Positions 1 through 11,311 are shown, counted from the first letter of the stretch. The stretch is 62,000 bases of DNA from Diphasiastrum complanatum (GCA_029204225.1 CM055107.1:15989309-16051308), one strand, 5' to 3'. Notes: generated by a model from the letters alone, not told the origin. Made by a program: numbers and translations.

Positions 1-780
1 ATCAGTAGAAACTATTGATCTTTATTTACACATCGATCATGTGAGTTCTTGGGTACTATGGCAAAACATATTGAAGTTACATATTGGGACTTTTGGTTCT
101 TCTCTTATTTTGAGAGCTCAAATCTGACATATTTGAAACTATTTTGCATTGAATTTGGTAGTATTGTATGTCTGCATAAATCCCATTTTGATACTTTTGG
201 CACTATTTTTTTTAACACTATTGAGTTGAACATGTGTGTTTATTAGCTCACAATTTGTGTGTCTTTTACTCCCATGTTTAGGATATATGTAAGTTCAATG
301 GAAAGTATTAATTCAACAATGTTAGTTTGTGTGCAAGTTGTTTGAGAAAGAGAAAGAGAGAGTTTTTGGTGGAGTTTAAGATAGTCAACATTCCCAGTTC
401 CAGGAAGGAGTGTAGCCCTTGTTTTTTCCCTGTTGAAGGCATGGTATCATAAACGGTTCTTTGTTGGTGGACTTGAAATATCCACAAGGAAGGCCATGCC
501 ATTGGGGAGGGATCATTGTAGTGACATTTTGGAATCTGATACAACTGTATGATTCGGGAATTTTAACACTCTTTATGCTTTCTTTCTATCTCTTTCATTC
601 TTGGTGTGTTCTTGGTACTTTTGGTTCTCTTGGAGTACCAAAGTTTTGTGGGTTGTTGGTACTTTTTTGTTGTGGTACTCCAAGATTTTTTTGTTTTTGG
701 TTCTATAATTTTTTGTGTTCGAGGTACTTATTTGTTATACTGAAGTACCGAAATTGGTACTATTGGTTGTTGTCTTAGTC
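1..780. repeat. Degenerate TTTGGTACT-rich repeat, left copy
   Basis: Positions 3-112 closely match 53871-53970, sharing the core ACACATCGATCATGTGAGTT and the following GGGACTTTTGG. From about 590 to 780 the sequence is dominated by irregularly spaced TTGGTACT-like words. The same combination recurs near 53-54 kb, so this is a dispersed family, not chance composition. No protein-coding frame here is convincing. The mobile-element class is unknown. Confidence 0.6.
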
Positions 781-867
781 TAAATCTTGATAAAGAAGAC
801 TTACTTAAATTGATTTGAGATATGAAATCTGTCATTTTCCTTCTCTGACCTCGCATATTCAAGTACA

Positions 868-1218
868 GATTGCCCTATGCCGACTAAGAGCCCCCTTGTG
901 GGTGGTTTCTTGCATGAAGACCAGTAGCTGAACAAGGACCCGAACATGGATTCAACGATAAATAAAGTATTGGAAGAACTTTCAAAGCTAAGGGATGATA
1001 TAGACAACCTTGCAGCAGAGCAGCCCCACCATCAGACAACAGAGGGCAAAACAGACAAGGAAAAAATTACTATTGACATAGACGAGCTAGATGAAGATAT
1101 GGAGGAAGAGCCGGACCAGCAGGAGCATCAAGAGCCAGACCAGCATCAAGACTCAAAAAATCAATATACGATATATCAAAAAGATTTGAAAGGCTATTTC
1201 ATTCTTGAATGGCTTTGA
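868..1218 (+). pseudogene. Acidic exon-like reading frame, unknown family
   Basis: A frame opens after an acceptor-like CAAGTACAG near 868 and runs to a stop at 1218, broken once by TAG at 925-927. From the ATG at 946 it gives 90 residues: an amphipathic start (NKVLEELSKLRDDIDNL) that could form a coiled coil, then a stretch very rich in Asp, Glu and Gln (DELDEDMEEEP). The TAG follows a Gln codon and could be a mutated CAG. I do not recognise the family. It lies inside a TTTGGTACT-rich segment, like the exon-like frames at 53305-53637, so the two may belong to one element or gene family. It could also be a fortuitous open frame. Confidence 0.35.
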
Positions 1219-1559
1219 GTTTCATTTGCAGCTTCCTGATTTATTGGGATGAAGGTTGAAAGGTTGAGGCATTCTTCGACCTGTAAATCCTATGTTGGTG
1301 CTTTGTAAATGTTCACAACCAGATTCCAACATGATTTTTGAGTCATAGATAGGGTAGGACAAGTTGATTTCAGGTTTGTGTTCCTTGCAACATTACTAGC
1401 ATGTGTTCACATGCATATTCCAGCATGATCTACGAATGATGGTATGGGTGGGGTTTATTAAAGTTATAGTTTGTGCTCTTTAGATGGTTTTTAGATTTTG
1501 CTTAAGAGTGAAGGGATATTAAAGGTGTTAAAGATGGATACAATGTTAAAGATAGTACA

Positions 1560-1830
1560 AAATTTGGTAGTCAAGTACCAAATAGAAAATCTGTAATTTA
1601 AGAACAAGTACTTTGGAGTTTTAAACAAGCAGTACCTATTTTTCAAATGAAAAAGACATTTTTTGTCAATACCAAAAGCACTATGATTGAGACTCTGATA
1701 GTACCAAAAAACGTAGTCTAAACTTATAAAAAAAATCAGATTACTGATAGATAAGTGATCCAAAGTACCAAATTGGTACTCATCAGTCTCAAAACGGGTA
1801 CTATAAAAGTACCAAATGAATCAATATAAG
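1560..1830. repeat. AGTACCAAA / TTTGGTACT-rich repeat
   Basis: Repeated AGTACCAAA words at irregular spacing, the reverse complement of the word in the 590-780 segment. It lies directly beyond the 3-prime end of the pseudogene at 1855-2840. A similar block (2915-3085) lies on the other side, so the pseudogene is bracketed by this repeat. Confidence 0.5.
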
Positions 1831-1854
1831 ACACAAAATATCTTGATTTTAGGC

Positions 1855-2840
1855 ATTAAGCAAGTCCTCTTGATTGCTGTCATCTTCGTACGACATCTTG
1901 TTATATATGTTTTCATACACATCGGTGGATAATCGCAACATGTTATGATATCTAGGGATAGGCTCCATGGGAAATCACATTGCGCTCACTAGGTGTGAAT
2001 AGATCATTGCTGGCTGTGTCTGGTCCAGAAGGTTTTATGTATTGGTCATGCCTTTGACTTGGCCATAGTATAGGCCTTCAACTACTCTCCCTCCTCTAAC
2101 AATTCTGTTGTGCCATGCATCCTTCTGTGCTGTCATTGCCTGGTACATCATCTTGGTGCATTTAAGAAGGTAGAAATCCTCTCCCCTCTCCGTTGCTTTG
2201 ACCGCAAAATTGTCCCCAGTGGAAAACAAGTCACACAAACTGTCAGGATTTCCCTCATACATGGGCAGGTTAGTGTCATTATGCATTGGCATGGATCCAT
2301 AAGCACAGTCATTATCTCCAGCGTCATCATCTTCGTCGCTGCTAGTTGCCTCTGACTCTGGTAATGGCTGGATAACCAAATATTTTCACTCTTCCATGTG
2401 TTGTCTGTTCCTGCATCTTCTCCATTGCCCTGTAATACATGAATCGCAGAAACATGACAATGTGCGACATCATAGTGAGCATGGACTATCTTGGAAATAT
2501 CCGTCAACACAATTGAACGAGTGTGAGCCTGTGATGTGCTAGCAATCTCATTTCACATCACGTCACACCTCATCCTTGTTGACCAGCCAGAAAACCCTTC
2601 TTTTACTGCAGTTGTGACATTCTCCTTTTGGCCTAAATCTTTCTTTCAAATATGCATTTGTTGCACATTTCAAGGGCTAGCCGGTTGGTTTCAACTCCTC
2701 GTGAGTGAGAGTTCTCTTGATGACCGTAGCCGCTCCGTCGTGCTCGTCTTTTTCATGGCCTGAAGCAAAAAAATTATGCATCATTTGTAGATCTGTCAAC
2801 TAATTATATCTGGCCAAAAAGCGAACAAATTATTAGACTT
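1855..2840 (-). pseudogene. Pseudogene with an HGKG-like DG domain and a BAH-like segment
   Basis: Reading the minus strand from about 2840, one frame gives NFFASGHEKDEHDGAATVIK, resembling an HGKG-x2-DG-x-G-x3-K motif I recall from transposon-linked proteins of plants and animals. Further on come a His-rich stretch (HAHYDVAHCHVSAIHVL, near 2490-2440), an acidic linker (SEATSSDEDDDAGD) and a segment GEDFYLLKCTK...VVEGLYYGQ, which looks like part of a BAH-type domain. The end is NKMSYEDDSNQEDLLNA, stopping at 1855. The gene is broken by TAG near 2810 and in the TG-PLK stretch, a frameshift near 2380, TAA at 2035-2037 and TGA near 1978. The frame after each of the last two stops remains protein-like. 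Function is unknown and the family assignment is from memory. Confidence 0.6.
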
Positions 2841-2914
2841 TTATCTTTATGTTGGCTGCGATACACAGTGCTTGCGAACAGTACCCGTGGTTACGAACCT
2901 GGTGTCCTGTCTAC

Positions 2915-3085
2915 TATCAATTTGGTACTATATTCAGGTGTCCCGTATAGTCCTAGTTTGGTACTATATCTATAAGGAAAATAGTATCAAAATTGGTACT
3001 CCAGAACAGTGTAGTTTGGTACTACGAGATGGACCAAGTAGTTAAAGTTTTATAGTTCGGTACCAATTTTGGTACTATCTAAAGT
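2915..3085. repeat. TTTGGTACT-rich repeat
   Basis: At least six TTGGTACT or GGTACCAA-like words in 170 bp, in both orientations. It mirrors the block at 1560-1830 on the other side of the pseudogene. Confidence 0.5.
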
Positions 3086-4123
3086 AACAAACCTGAAAAC
3101 TACAGAGTAATAATAATAAAGATAGTGAGAACCCCCAACAAATATACTTGGCCACGAAGAAAAAAGGCCTTTGAGCTTTGAATTGGGATGTCGCACCGTG
3201 TGACAACAACCAATGACACCTCAAATTATACCCGTTCTCTTTGAACCAATTGTCATGTAGTAGTAGACAGTGCTATACAAATAAGGTGTCATGGAGCTTA
3301 TCGTCTGATATGTAAAAATGAAGAGTCTTTTCAGCTGCACCTGCAGAGTTTTTGACCATTAGAGGAGTTCTAAATCCAAAAAAGACCCTTTGTAAAGATA
3401 CTTTTTATATTTTTTCTCAAATTTTGCTTACACATGGACCAATCAAAACACTCAAATTTGAAATCTACGTAACATAGCTTATTAGAATTGAAAAAAAAAA
3501 GTTTTCTTAATAATGCTATAATTCGGCGTCGGGGGCAGTTCGGAAACATGACATGTTATCCAACGGTACCCTACATGACCTACTTCCAAGCCACCATTCA
3601 AAAATTATGGCCGGTCAAAGTTTCAAAAAGAAAAAAACAAGTTCACATATCTCTCTTGTTCGTGGATAGAGTACTCTCTCAGTGTGTGCGGATAGAGTAC
3701 TCTCTCACTGAGAGAGTACTCTTGTCAACGCACGAGAGTGTTTTCTTTCTATACAAACTACCATTGTTTTATCCACTTTAACAAGACAAATATTGTGTTT
3801 TTTTTTGTCTAAAAAAGATAGCTAGGGTATTAATTACTTTTACAAGACAAGTAGTGAGTATTTTGCCTAAACAAAAAAAAAAAAACAATGTGTTTTTGTT
3901 TAAGAAAAGAAGCCACTAGTGCAAATTGTGCATTTTCTACTCAAACTAAATTAGCATTATATCCAAGGATTTGCAAAGCAGTAGTTACAGCAAGGTGCAA
4001 CCACTTTATGGAATAAGACAAAATGCATGCAATCATATTTTTAGCAAGCATTAGTATAAATTTTTTAATGCAAAGATTCAAATACTATCATCATGGGCAA
4101 TCCATTCTTCACTTCAAAAACAT
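3086..4123. other. AT-rich interval, no gene seen
   Basis: Poly-A/T runs and short frames with no recognisable motif. The only structure seen is the hairpin at 3662-3721. Confidence 0.5.
3662..3721. repeat. Direct repeat merging into a near-perfect palindrome
   Basis: GGATAGAGTACTCTCTCA occurs twice, 26 bp apart. The second copy runs straight into its own reverse complement, giving a 27-bp near-palindrome (3695-3721) with GAGTACTCTCTC arms around a tiny centre. This could form a stable hairpin. No transposon ends were identified around it. Confidence 0.7.
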
Positions 4124-4161
4124 GAAAATGGAATGGGCTTAGGAAAATGGAATGGGCTTAG
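4124..4161. repeat. 19-bp tandem duplication
   Basis: GAAAATGGAATGGGCTTAG occurs twice head to tail with no mismatch. Confidence 0.9.
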
Positions 4162-4289
4162 GATTTTTCACCCCATTCAAAGCAAAAGGATACAGAAATT
4201 TATTATAGACTTTGCAAGTTATTGTGTTGTTCTTTTATTATATTGCAATTTTTTTTTTTTGAGTGGACAACATCTAATATACGCCGTGC

Positions 4290-4960
4290 CGTGCCTACGT
4301 ATTTCAGACCTCACAGACCTCTGTCTGCGGCCACCCCTATCTTATCCACCTCTCTCTTTTTGCGGCCTGCAATCAATCCGAGCACGAAATTTCTAGCTGT
4401 TTGCAGTCCTACCAGTCTGTTTGCGGCCTATCAAACCTTGTCTACCACAAAAAAAAAAACAGACCCACAGAAAAAAAAAAACAAACAGACCCACAGTCTC
4501 TCTGCGGCCACCTGCACCCGAAAACAGCCATTTGTTACCTGCCTGCGAGTTGTCCGAACTACCTGCGAGGTGTTTCAGCCTGCCACGTGGCCTGCGACCT
4601 ATCCACAGCCTACCTACACCTCCTGCGACCAAAAACAGTCCGTTTGCAGCTCTAGATCACTGTCCAGTGTCTATGGCAAAAATCTGATCTATCCTACTGT
4701 CTGCGGCCTGCACCAGCCTGTTTGCGGCCAATTACAGTTGATTCCGACCTGCGAAGGGCTGTTTGCGGAGGGCTGTTTACAGTCAGAAACCGACTCAAAA
4801 GCCTGGTTGAGGCCTATCCCAGCAAAAAACGAAGAAACCCAGAGATTAGCCGCCGCATGCTGAGGCCTGTACCATCTGACTGCGACCCGTCTGTGGCCTC
4901 CCAATCACTGCAGAGCGCCGTAGTCATAAGGAAGATCCTAAATCGGACCTGCATTGGAGC
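4290..4960 (+). repeat. TGCGGCC-rich dispersed repeat, copy 1
   Basis: The words TGCGGCC, CTGCGA and CAGACCCACAG recur throughout, locally raising GC content. The part 4365-4600 matches the reverse complement of 36690-36945 almost continuously, including the A-rich interruption followed by CAGACCCACAGTCTCTCTGC. A 213-codon open frame crosses the region (4222-4863), but its reading depends on repeat words and poly-A, so I treat it as non-coding. The class is unknown; a non-autonomous element or a short interspersed repeat with degenerate internal repeats is plausible. Confidence 0.6.
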
Positions 4961-5129
4961 GACAGGCTCTAAGCTTTCAAAGTATGATGGGTTGTCAAAG
5001 CCGATTCTTTGCACTCATGACTAGGGAGGGCTTCACACGCAACGGCTACCTAATTGCATTGAGTAAAGCGTTTACTTCACCTACTTTTTACTTTCTATTC
5101 ATTTCAGTTCCATGATTGTCAATCCCTTC

Positions 5130-5191
5130 CTTTCAATCGATCGTAGTGTGCTATCATAGCCTTTCAATCGATCGTAGTGTGCTATCATAGC
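5130..5191. repeat. 31-bp perfect tandem duplication
   Basis: The unit begins CTTTCAATCGATCGTAGTGT and ends CTATCATAGC. It is present twice without mismatch, so the duplication is recent or under conversion. Confidence 0.95.
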
Positions 5192-8100
5192 CTTAATCAC
5201 TTGTGATTTGAATGAAATTCTTTAAAATATTGTAGTAAAGCAAATTCTTGGAAGGACTTACTGCATCGTTTTGAGAAATGAGTTCACATTGATCTGAGTT
5301 ATATAGGTTTGCATTTTGTGGTTATGCCCATTCATTCTTTAAGCATATCCTTAATGCAAAAATTTCTCAATGACTCAATCTCCATGATCACCTTGCCACA
5401 ATTTGGTGTTTTTTTTTATATATGGAAAAATTCATTAAAATAGTTTCATCTTTTAAAGGAATTTTCATCATATGTGACAAGTTTACTGTTGTCAAGTTTT
5501 GAGTTGACATTGTTTAACACAAGGACCATAAGTCTCCATAAGAGTGTTATGTCTCACACATGTATGTGCACAACTTAAGTGCCCAACATAAGGAGAATCA
5601 AGAAAATCGCACATGATTTGTTAACAAGCTATCTAATCACTCATTTTTCTCTAGCATATTGGACTATTCTATCACTCATGTAGTCTAGATCAAATTACTA
5701 ACATAAGCATTACTTTTATTTCATTCAATGGTGTTTGAAAATCAAATATCTTACCACCAGCTATAATCTCTTGTTTTGATCTAATAGAGCCTTTCAAAAG
5801 TTACCAAAAGTTAGTAATTGTCTTTCATCATCTAAGAGGATATGACCTAAAAATAATCAAGCACATCTTACAACATTGGCCTAAAATAATGCTTGACCCC
5901 CATTGGTCTTGATAGAATAATGCTTCATATCCTTGAAAGAGAGACCATTAGATCAAAAAATCTTCTCTAGTTCCTCATTCTTCTAAATAATATTACTAAA
6001 TTATCTTTTTGTTTCTAGTCATGAATAGTTCCTACAAAGTTTCTCAAACGACCTAGTTGTTGATATTAGACATTCAATGACTATATTTTTCCTTAGCATA
6101 TGAATCATGATATGAATGGCATAGATGAATTAGCTCATGCTTAAGAAACTCACTTTCAATCTATTTGGCAATGAGTGTTACTTGCCATGAATCACGTAAA
6201 GAATTATGCGATGTTCATCATACCTCTTTGATAATCTCTTGAACAAGAATATTACCTATGACATCATTAGCCTACATATACTCTACATATACTCCACAAT
6301 TATCCTCTCAACTAGTTGCACCAACAAGTACATTGAACTATGATTTAGACTAAGGAAATATCTAGGATGGCCTTTGGAAAAAACACAACTATAAAATGTT
6401 GAATAAAAAATTTGATAGTAGTACTAGGTGTATCAATGAAGCTTTGTGAATAAATATACATTACAAGGTTGTAGCCATTCGGCTCGGACCATTGAAATTG
6501 CATTTGGAATTTCAACAATTGAATACATTATGAGATAGGAATCTTATCATGAGTACCCTGCCTAGATTTACATGGAAGCATATCTGATAATGAGTTCATA
6601 TGATAACCTTTGATTTGAATTTTGAAATGTATTATGAAAAGTTGAACTCAAAGTAGATGAAAGCATTTGGAAATTCCAACTTAATTTTTGAATATCATTG
6701 TCCACATTTTATGGATTTATCAACAATAATTCAAATCAAACATTCTTTTTAAAAAGAATCCATATAAAGAATGGATTTTGTTAAGATGTCCATCTTCATT
6801 CCTAATCCCTAGCATGACCACCAAGAATTTCGTGCCCTTACCTGTGCCAACATGTCATGCTTGGAACATCTTGAGGCCACAAGATACAAGCATAAAGGTG
6901 GTAACATCCTTGATGAGGTGGTAACATCCTTGATGAGACACAACTCGAGTTAATGCGATTTTGGTTCACATACATATTTTGGTCTATTCTCTCTCTACTC
7001 GAGTGTGTGCACATTTTCTCTCTCTACCCGAGAGCAACATCCTTGGTTTTGCCTCTCATAGTGAATTTTACTCGTAGAGTTTTTTCATGTGGATGTGAAA
7101 AACTAGCTTCTCTTTGGATGATCATAACTTTTGTTGTAGACGAGCTCTTGCCTCGATTCAAAGCTTGATAGATTGCCCTTGAAAATCCGATTTGATCTAT
7201 CATAGATGCATCTTGTGCAACCTCACATGCATGGAGGTTGTTGTAGATCTTTGCATGGTACTAAAATCTCAATTTTTGACACTAGCACCAATATGGTAGA
7301 ATCAATCTAGCTTGGCAATTCTAAAGCAAGAGCACATTAGACATGCATCAAACATTCACCATACATCAAACACATTCAAAGGCAAATTTTGGTGAAAAAA
7401 AACTAAGTGTGAAATTGGCTTGCTCTCGAGTAGAGAGAGAAGGGACAAAAAAACTCTATATGTAAAATCTCAAGATCTCTCCAAAAAATTAAGTGTAGAA
7501 TCACTCTCTCTCACTCTCTAGTCGTGACTCGAGCTCCAAGAGGTGTAGTCATCAAGCAATATGATTGGATCTCTTACATAGCACTTCTCAATTGGTCTAG
7601 TGACTTGGCCTCTCTTACATATGATTGGGCCAATTCTATGCATCTCTCTCCTTTGATTGGTCACATGACAACATTACAACACATGATTGGTCCACAAGAG
7701 CTAAATTTGGCCTAATCATTTACTTACATATGTCCAAGGGGTAGATTTTGCATATGACCCCCAAAACTCAAGATTAAGGCCTATTGACGATTCAAACTCA
7801 TCATAAATGAACTAAAAAGTTATGCGTACCCTCCACACATGTGTGATATCAATATGTACATGAAATTGCAAAGTGATCAAGCTAGATTTTGTCTATTCTT
7901 CACAAATGTTGGTTATGCATTTATAAAAGAAATTTCGGTACCATTATTGAGTATTGCTAGTTCTCGTAGTATGACTTGTTAGAAACCTCCTTCTCTTAGC
8001 ACCTCCAATGGAAACTTTTGTAGTCAAGTCTTGGATTTTGCCACTTCTTTCAAAATCCTTCACAGGTACCTCAATGTACTCCTACTTCTTATAGCACATT

Positions 8101-8431
8101 CTTTAAATGTGCATTGATCTTAGATTAGGTTGCATATTTCAAACATAACAACAATATAGATGTAGTAATTTGGCCAATATATGTGATTAAGTGTGCATTG
8201 TGAGTAAATGGACTCTTTTGAGAAGAACATCCAACATAAGAATCCGAATTTGATCTAATTTGTGTCAATTTGGTGGAACAAGAGTTGCATGACATTTTGT
8301 TATGCCCATTTCACAAAGTGCAATAGAAACAAAAGTGTTTTGCATTTTCATCTACTCTACAACCAAACATGCACTTTAGGGTGGTTTTCAAAATAGCTAC
8401 AAGTTACCATTTAGTTGTGAAGGTTTGTCCT
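5192..8431. other. AT-rich interval, no gene seen
   Basis: No frame above about 70 codons shows protein-like composition. CTCTCTACTCGAG-type words appear near 6985-7035 and, reversed, near 7430. The same word occurs in LTR family Y (59790), so old LTR remnants may lie here, but I could not delimit one. Confidence 0.45.
6897..6936. repeat. 20-bp perfect tandem duplication
   Basis: GGTGGTAACATCCTTGATGA occurs twice head to tail. Confidence 0.95.
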
Positions 8432-9594
8432 GTTGGAAATTAAGCCCATAGTTGCCTCCTTGGTGAATCATAACTTAGACAACCAATTACTTGAAGAACG
8501 TCTACAACAGACTTCCGGCTGATTGCCAGCAAAGGGTAACCAATCCCATTATAAGTTTAAGTTTAGATGTTAAGTTTAATAACTTGAAGTCATTGAAGAC
8601 TTGGCCATCTTCAAGGACTTCCACAAACTTACATTTATCAAGTCTGCAGATTTACATCTTTTTTCAAATAGTCTGCAGAAATACACTAAGTGTTTCACAG
8701 TTTGCATTTTTTGCACTCTTCCGAAAAACTACGAAACTTGCATTCCCCTCTATTTTTAAGAGTTAAACTGTCAAAGACACATTCACCAACTTTTTAAGGG
8801 CACCTTCAAGTTGTTTTAAAAGTACCTTAGGCTTCTTCGCTTTCTCCAAAAAGCACAAGAAAGTTACTGTTAAGACATCTTCGCTTTTTTGAGGGCACCT
8901 TTGCCAACTTTTTAAAGGCACCTTCAAGTTGTTTTAAAAGTACCTTCGGCTTTTTCACATTTTCCCGAAGGATGCAAGAAAGCCAAACTGTTACAGAGAT
9001 CTTCCCTTTTCTGAGGGCACCTTCAACTTTCTAAGGATGCCTTAAACTTATTTAGGACACCTTCGGCCTTTTTCGCAAAAACCCGAAGAGAGAAAAAAAT
9101 GCTGAAGGTCGTCTAAATTGAACGAGATTCGTTCCCACGTTACTTAACGAAATCTTGTGAAGTGACATGAATTTGTGATGTCCTCGTCCACGTCAACGAT
9201 CCTGATTTGTTGACTGTATACACTATGTATAGTTGTCACAGAAGCCATATACTTCCAAGTACAACGACTTTTTCAATTAGGTGACAAACATTCAATGTAA
9301 TTAATACATGGATGAAATCTATAAATAGATTATCCAAGCACAGATTAGTGGTTGTTCCATCCATGAGACGCATCATTTGAGCCTCCCAGTTGCACCGTCA
9401 ATTTTTGGTGGTAATTGCTATTTGTATTGTGCTTAAGTGTAATATAACAAGAGCACGATTTTATCTGTGTACAACGTAGATGAATGTTTATTGTAATTGA
9501 ATGCACTTTCATTGCTGTTTGATCGCACTTGTATAGAACACAGATGTCTATGACTCCTCAGTTTTTGATCAGACGATGGTTGTCTTTGATGCAT
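8432..9594 (+). mobile_element. Candidate LTR of a gypsy-type element
   Basis: The segment starts TGTTGGAAATTAAGCCC and could end at ...GATGCA just before a sequence resembling a tRNA-Asp primer site (TGGCGCTGTC, 9603-9612). It contains a good TATA box (CTATAAATAG, near 9321) followed by a plausible transcription start and AT-rich R/U5-like sequence. No second copy was found in the window and no gag follows, so the boundaries are tentative. Confidence 0.35.
8770..9092. repeat. About 120-bp degenerate tandem repeat, three copies
   Basis: The phrase CACCTTCAAGTTGTTTTAAA recurs with a period of about 122 bp (near 8800 and 8922). A third, more diverged unit follows near 9000-9092 (GAGGGCACCTTCAAC...GACACCTTCGGCC). 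Each unit carries a CTTCGGC-TTTTTC-GC segment. It lies upstream of the TATA box at 9321, as enhancer-like U3 repeats do in plant LTRs. Confidence 0.75.
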
Positions 9595-9602
9595 GAGAAA
9601 GT

Positions 9603-9612
9603 TGGCGCTGTC
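9603..9612 (+). other. Possible tRNA-Asp primer binding site
   Basis: TGGCGCTGTC differs by one base from the start of the tRNA-Asp-complementary site (TGGCGCCGTC) used by many plant gypsy elements. The match does not extend further, so the call is weak. Confidence 0.3.
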
Positions 9613-10190
9613 ATACTGCTCTTCCATTTATTTCAGAACTATACTTCACATTGAATCTGATTTCAGTAGTATCACACACAAACCATCTCTAATCTCTTCA
9701 GTGACTATACCCTTGTTTTAGAGTATGAATTAATTTTGAAGATCCTGTTGAGCAATCAGAACATGTAAAACTGTGATTATCTTTAGCATAAATCTTCTTC
9801 AAGGAGAAATGCGGAGAAAGACTAGCAGCTTGTCCATCAAAGACAAATCCATGGCTCTATGCACTTAGAATTTCCTTCGAACAGGAACACAAATCATGCT
9901 ACACAATAACACAGACAAAAAACACTCTCCACAGCAAGCTCACATAGCAACTGTATTTCTCAAAATGAAATTTCACTGTACATATATTTGTTCACTCAGG
10001 CAACCCATGCATGACCCAGGTTGCCGTTGACGAGACGCGTGTTCCGTCGACTTGCCTCGTGGCGAGGCCAACTGATCCTTATCAACTGATAGGACCCACA
10101 GGTTAACAACATAGTGATTCTACTTTAATTCTAACTCTCTCTCTTAAAGTAGAGTCTACTTTTTATACAGTCATATACATAGCTTTAAAG
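9613..10190. other. Non-coding; probably 3-prime flank or LTR of copia A
   Basis: No gene is seen. On the minus strand this follows the RNase H stop of copia A, where a 3-prime LTR is expected. A possible LTR start (TGTTGTTAACC, reverse of about 10101-10111) is present. No matching 5-prime LTR was found, because the gag end of the element is missing. Confidence 0.35.
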
Positions 10191-10802
10191 TCAACAAACC
10201 TTAAGTACAGAAAGCTTTGATCTAAACTTATCAAACTTTTCTCCAACAAGTGGCTTAGTGAAAATATCAGCTAGTTGTTCTTCCGTACTACAATGAGCAA
10301 CATGAATTTCACGACTCAGCAGCCTCTCACGTATAAAGTGATACTGAATCTCAATGTGTTTGGTTCTCGCATGGAACACTGGATTCTTTGCTAGCTGAAT
10401 GCCACTCTGACTGTTGCTATGTAAAGTTGTGGGATTTTTCTGCTTCATGCGAACTTCTTCCAAGATTTGTCTCAACCATATAGCTTCCTGTGATGCACTA
10501 CACATTGCCTTATACTCTGCTTTTGTGGTGGATAGAGCAATTGTACTTTGCTTCTTACTAGACCAAGAAAAACAACTACCACAAAACTGGAATACATACC
10601 CTGTGGTGGGTCTACGATCATCATAGTCACCTCCCCAATCCGCATCCACACAACCACACAACTCAGGTAAACCCTCATGCTTCTTGTAAATCAAGCCATA
10701 ATCTGAAGTGCCTGTCACATAACGCAAAATGCGTTTAGCTGCATTCCAATGCGTTTCCATAGGTGCTGCATAAACTGACTTACAATGCCAACAACATAGC
10801 AT
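10191..10802 (-). pseudogene. Copia A: end of RT and RNase H
   Basis: The frame begins in the last part of reverse transcriptase (HWNAAKRILRYVTGTSDYGL) and continues into RNase H: DADWGGD, FSWSSKKQSTIALSTTKAEY, then LHSNSQSGIQLAKNPVFHAR and HIEIQYHFIRERL. The usual second acidic Glu is in TTKAEY and the normal DN(Q)SA motif reads NSQSG, so a catalytic Asp may be lost. It ends with the family-typical ADIFTKPL. It overlaps the RT frame at 10715-10802, marking a frameshift. Confidence 0.9.
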
Positions 10803-11293
10803 ATATCTGGTCTAGTCGTGGTACGGTAAATCAAGCTCCCTACTAACTGCCTATATAGCGTAGCATCAAACGACTGTGACTCATCAAGCTTAGAAAGCTT
10901 TTTACCTAGTTCAATAGGAGTATTCACTGGTTTGCAATCCTGCAACCTAAACTTGTGCAACAACTCTTTGACATACTTCACTTGTGTTAAACCTATTTCA
11001 TGTCCTTTTTGCCACACCTCTACTCCAAGGCAATAATGCATCAGGCTGAAATCTATCATCTCAAATTGTTCCATGAGGTCTTTCTTGATCATGTCTATCA
11101 TCTCTTGATTATTTCCCGTAATAATCAAGTCCTCAACATAAAGAGCAATCAAAGCAACCATACCATCAAAGCATAAGACATATAGATTTGGATCAGAATG
11201 TATTCTCACCATCCCCTTTGAACGAAAGTAGGCATCAATCCTGCTATACCATGCACGTGGTGCCTGTTTAAGACCATAAAGCACTTTCTTCAA
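10715..11293 (-). pseudogene. Copia A: reverse transcriptase core
   Basis: The frame starts at KVLYGLKQAPRAWYSRID and contains the polymerase C motif as LYVEDLIITG. The family norm is YVDD, so one of the two catalytic aspartates is Glu here. It continues with MHYCLGVEV, LLHKFRLQDCKPVNTPIELG and LYRQLVGSLIYRTTTRPDIC. The frame is lost near 10790 and entry from the upstream RT segment needs a frameshift near 11300. The enzyme copies element RNA into DNA in the virus-like particle; this copy is presumably dead. Confidence 0.9.
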
Positions 11294-11311
11294 GCGACAT
11301 ACTTTATTTTC

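Noticed and set aside
2110-2355. Plus-strand frame opposite the HGKG pseudogene
   Set aside because: Composition is not protein-like and the minus strand carries the motifs.
4222-4863. 213-codon open frame as a gene
   Set aside because: It runs through TGCGGCC repeat words and poly-A tracts. The matching copy at 36.6-36.9 kb splits into several frames, so there is no conserved protein.
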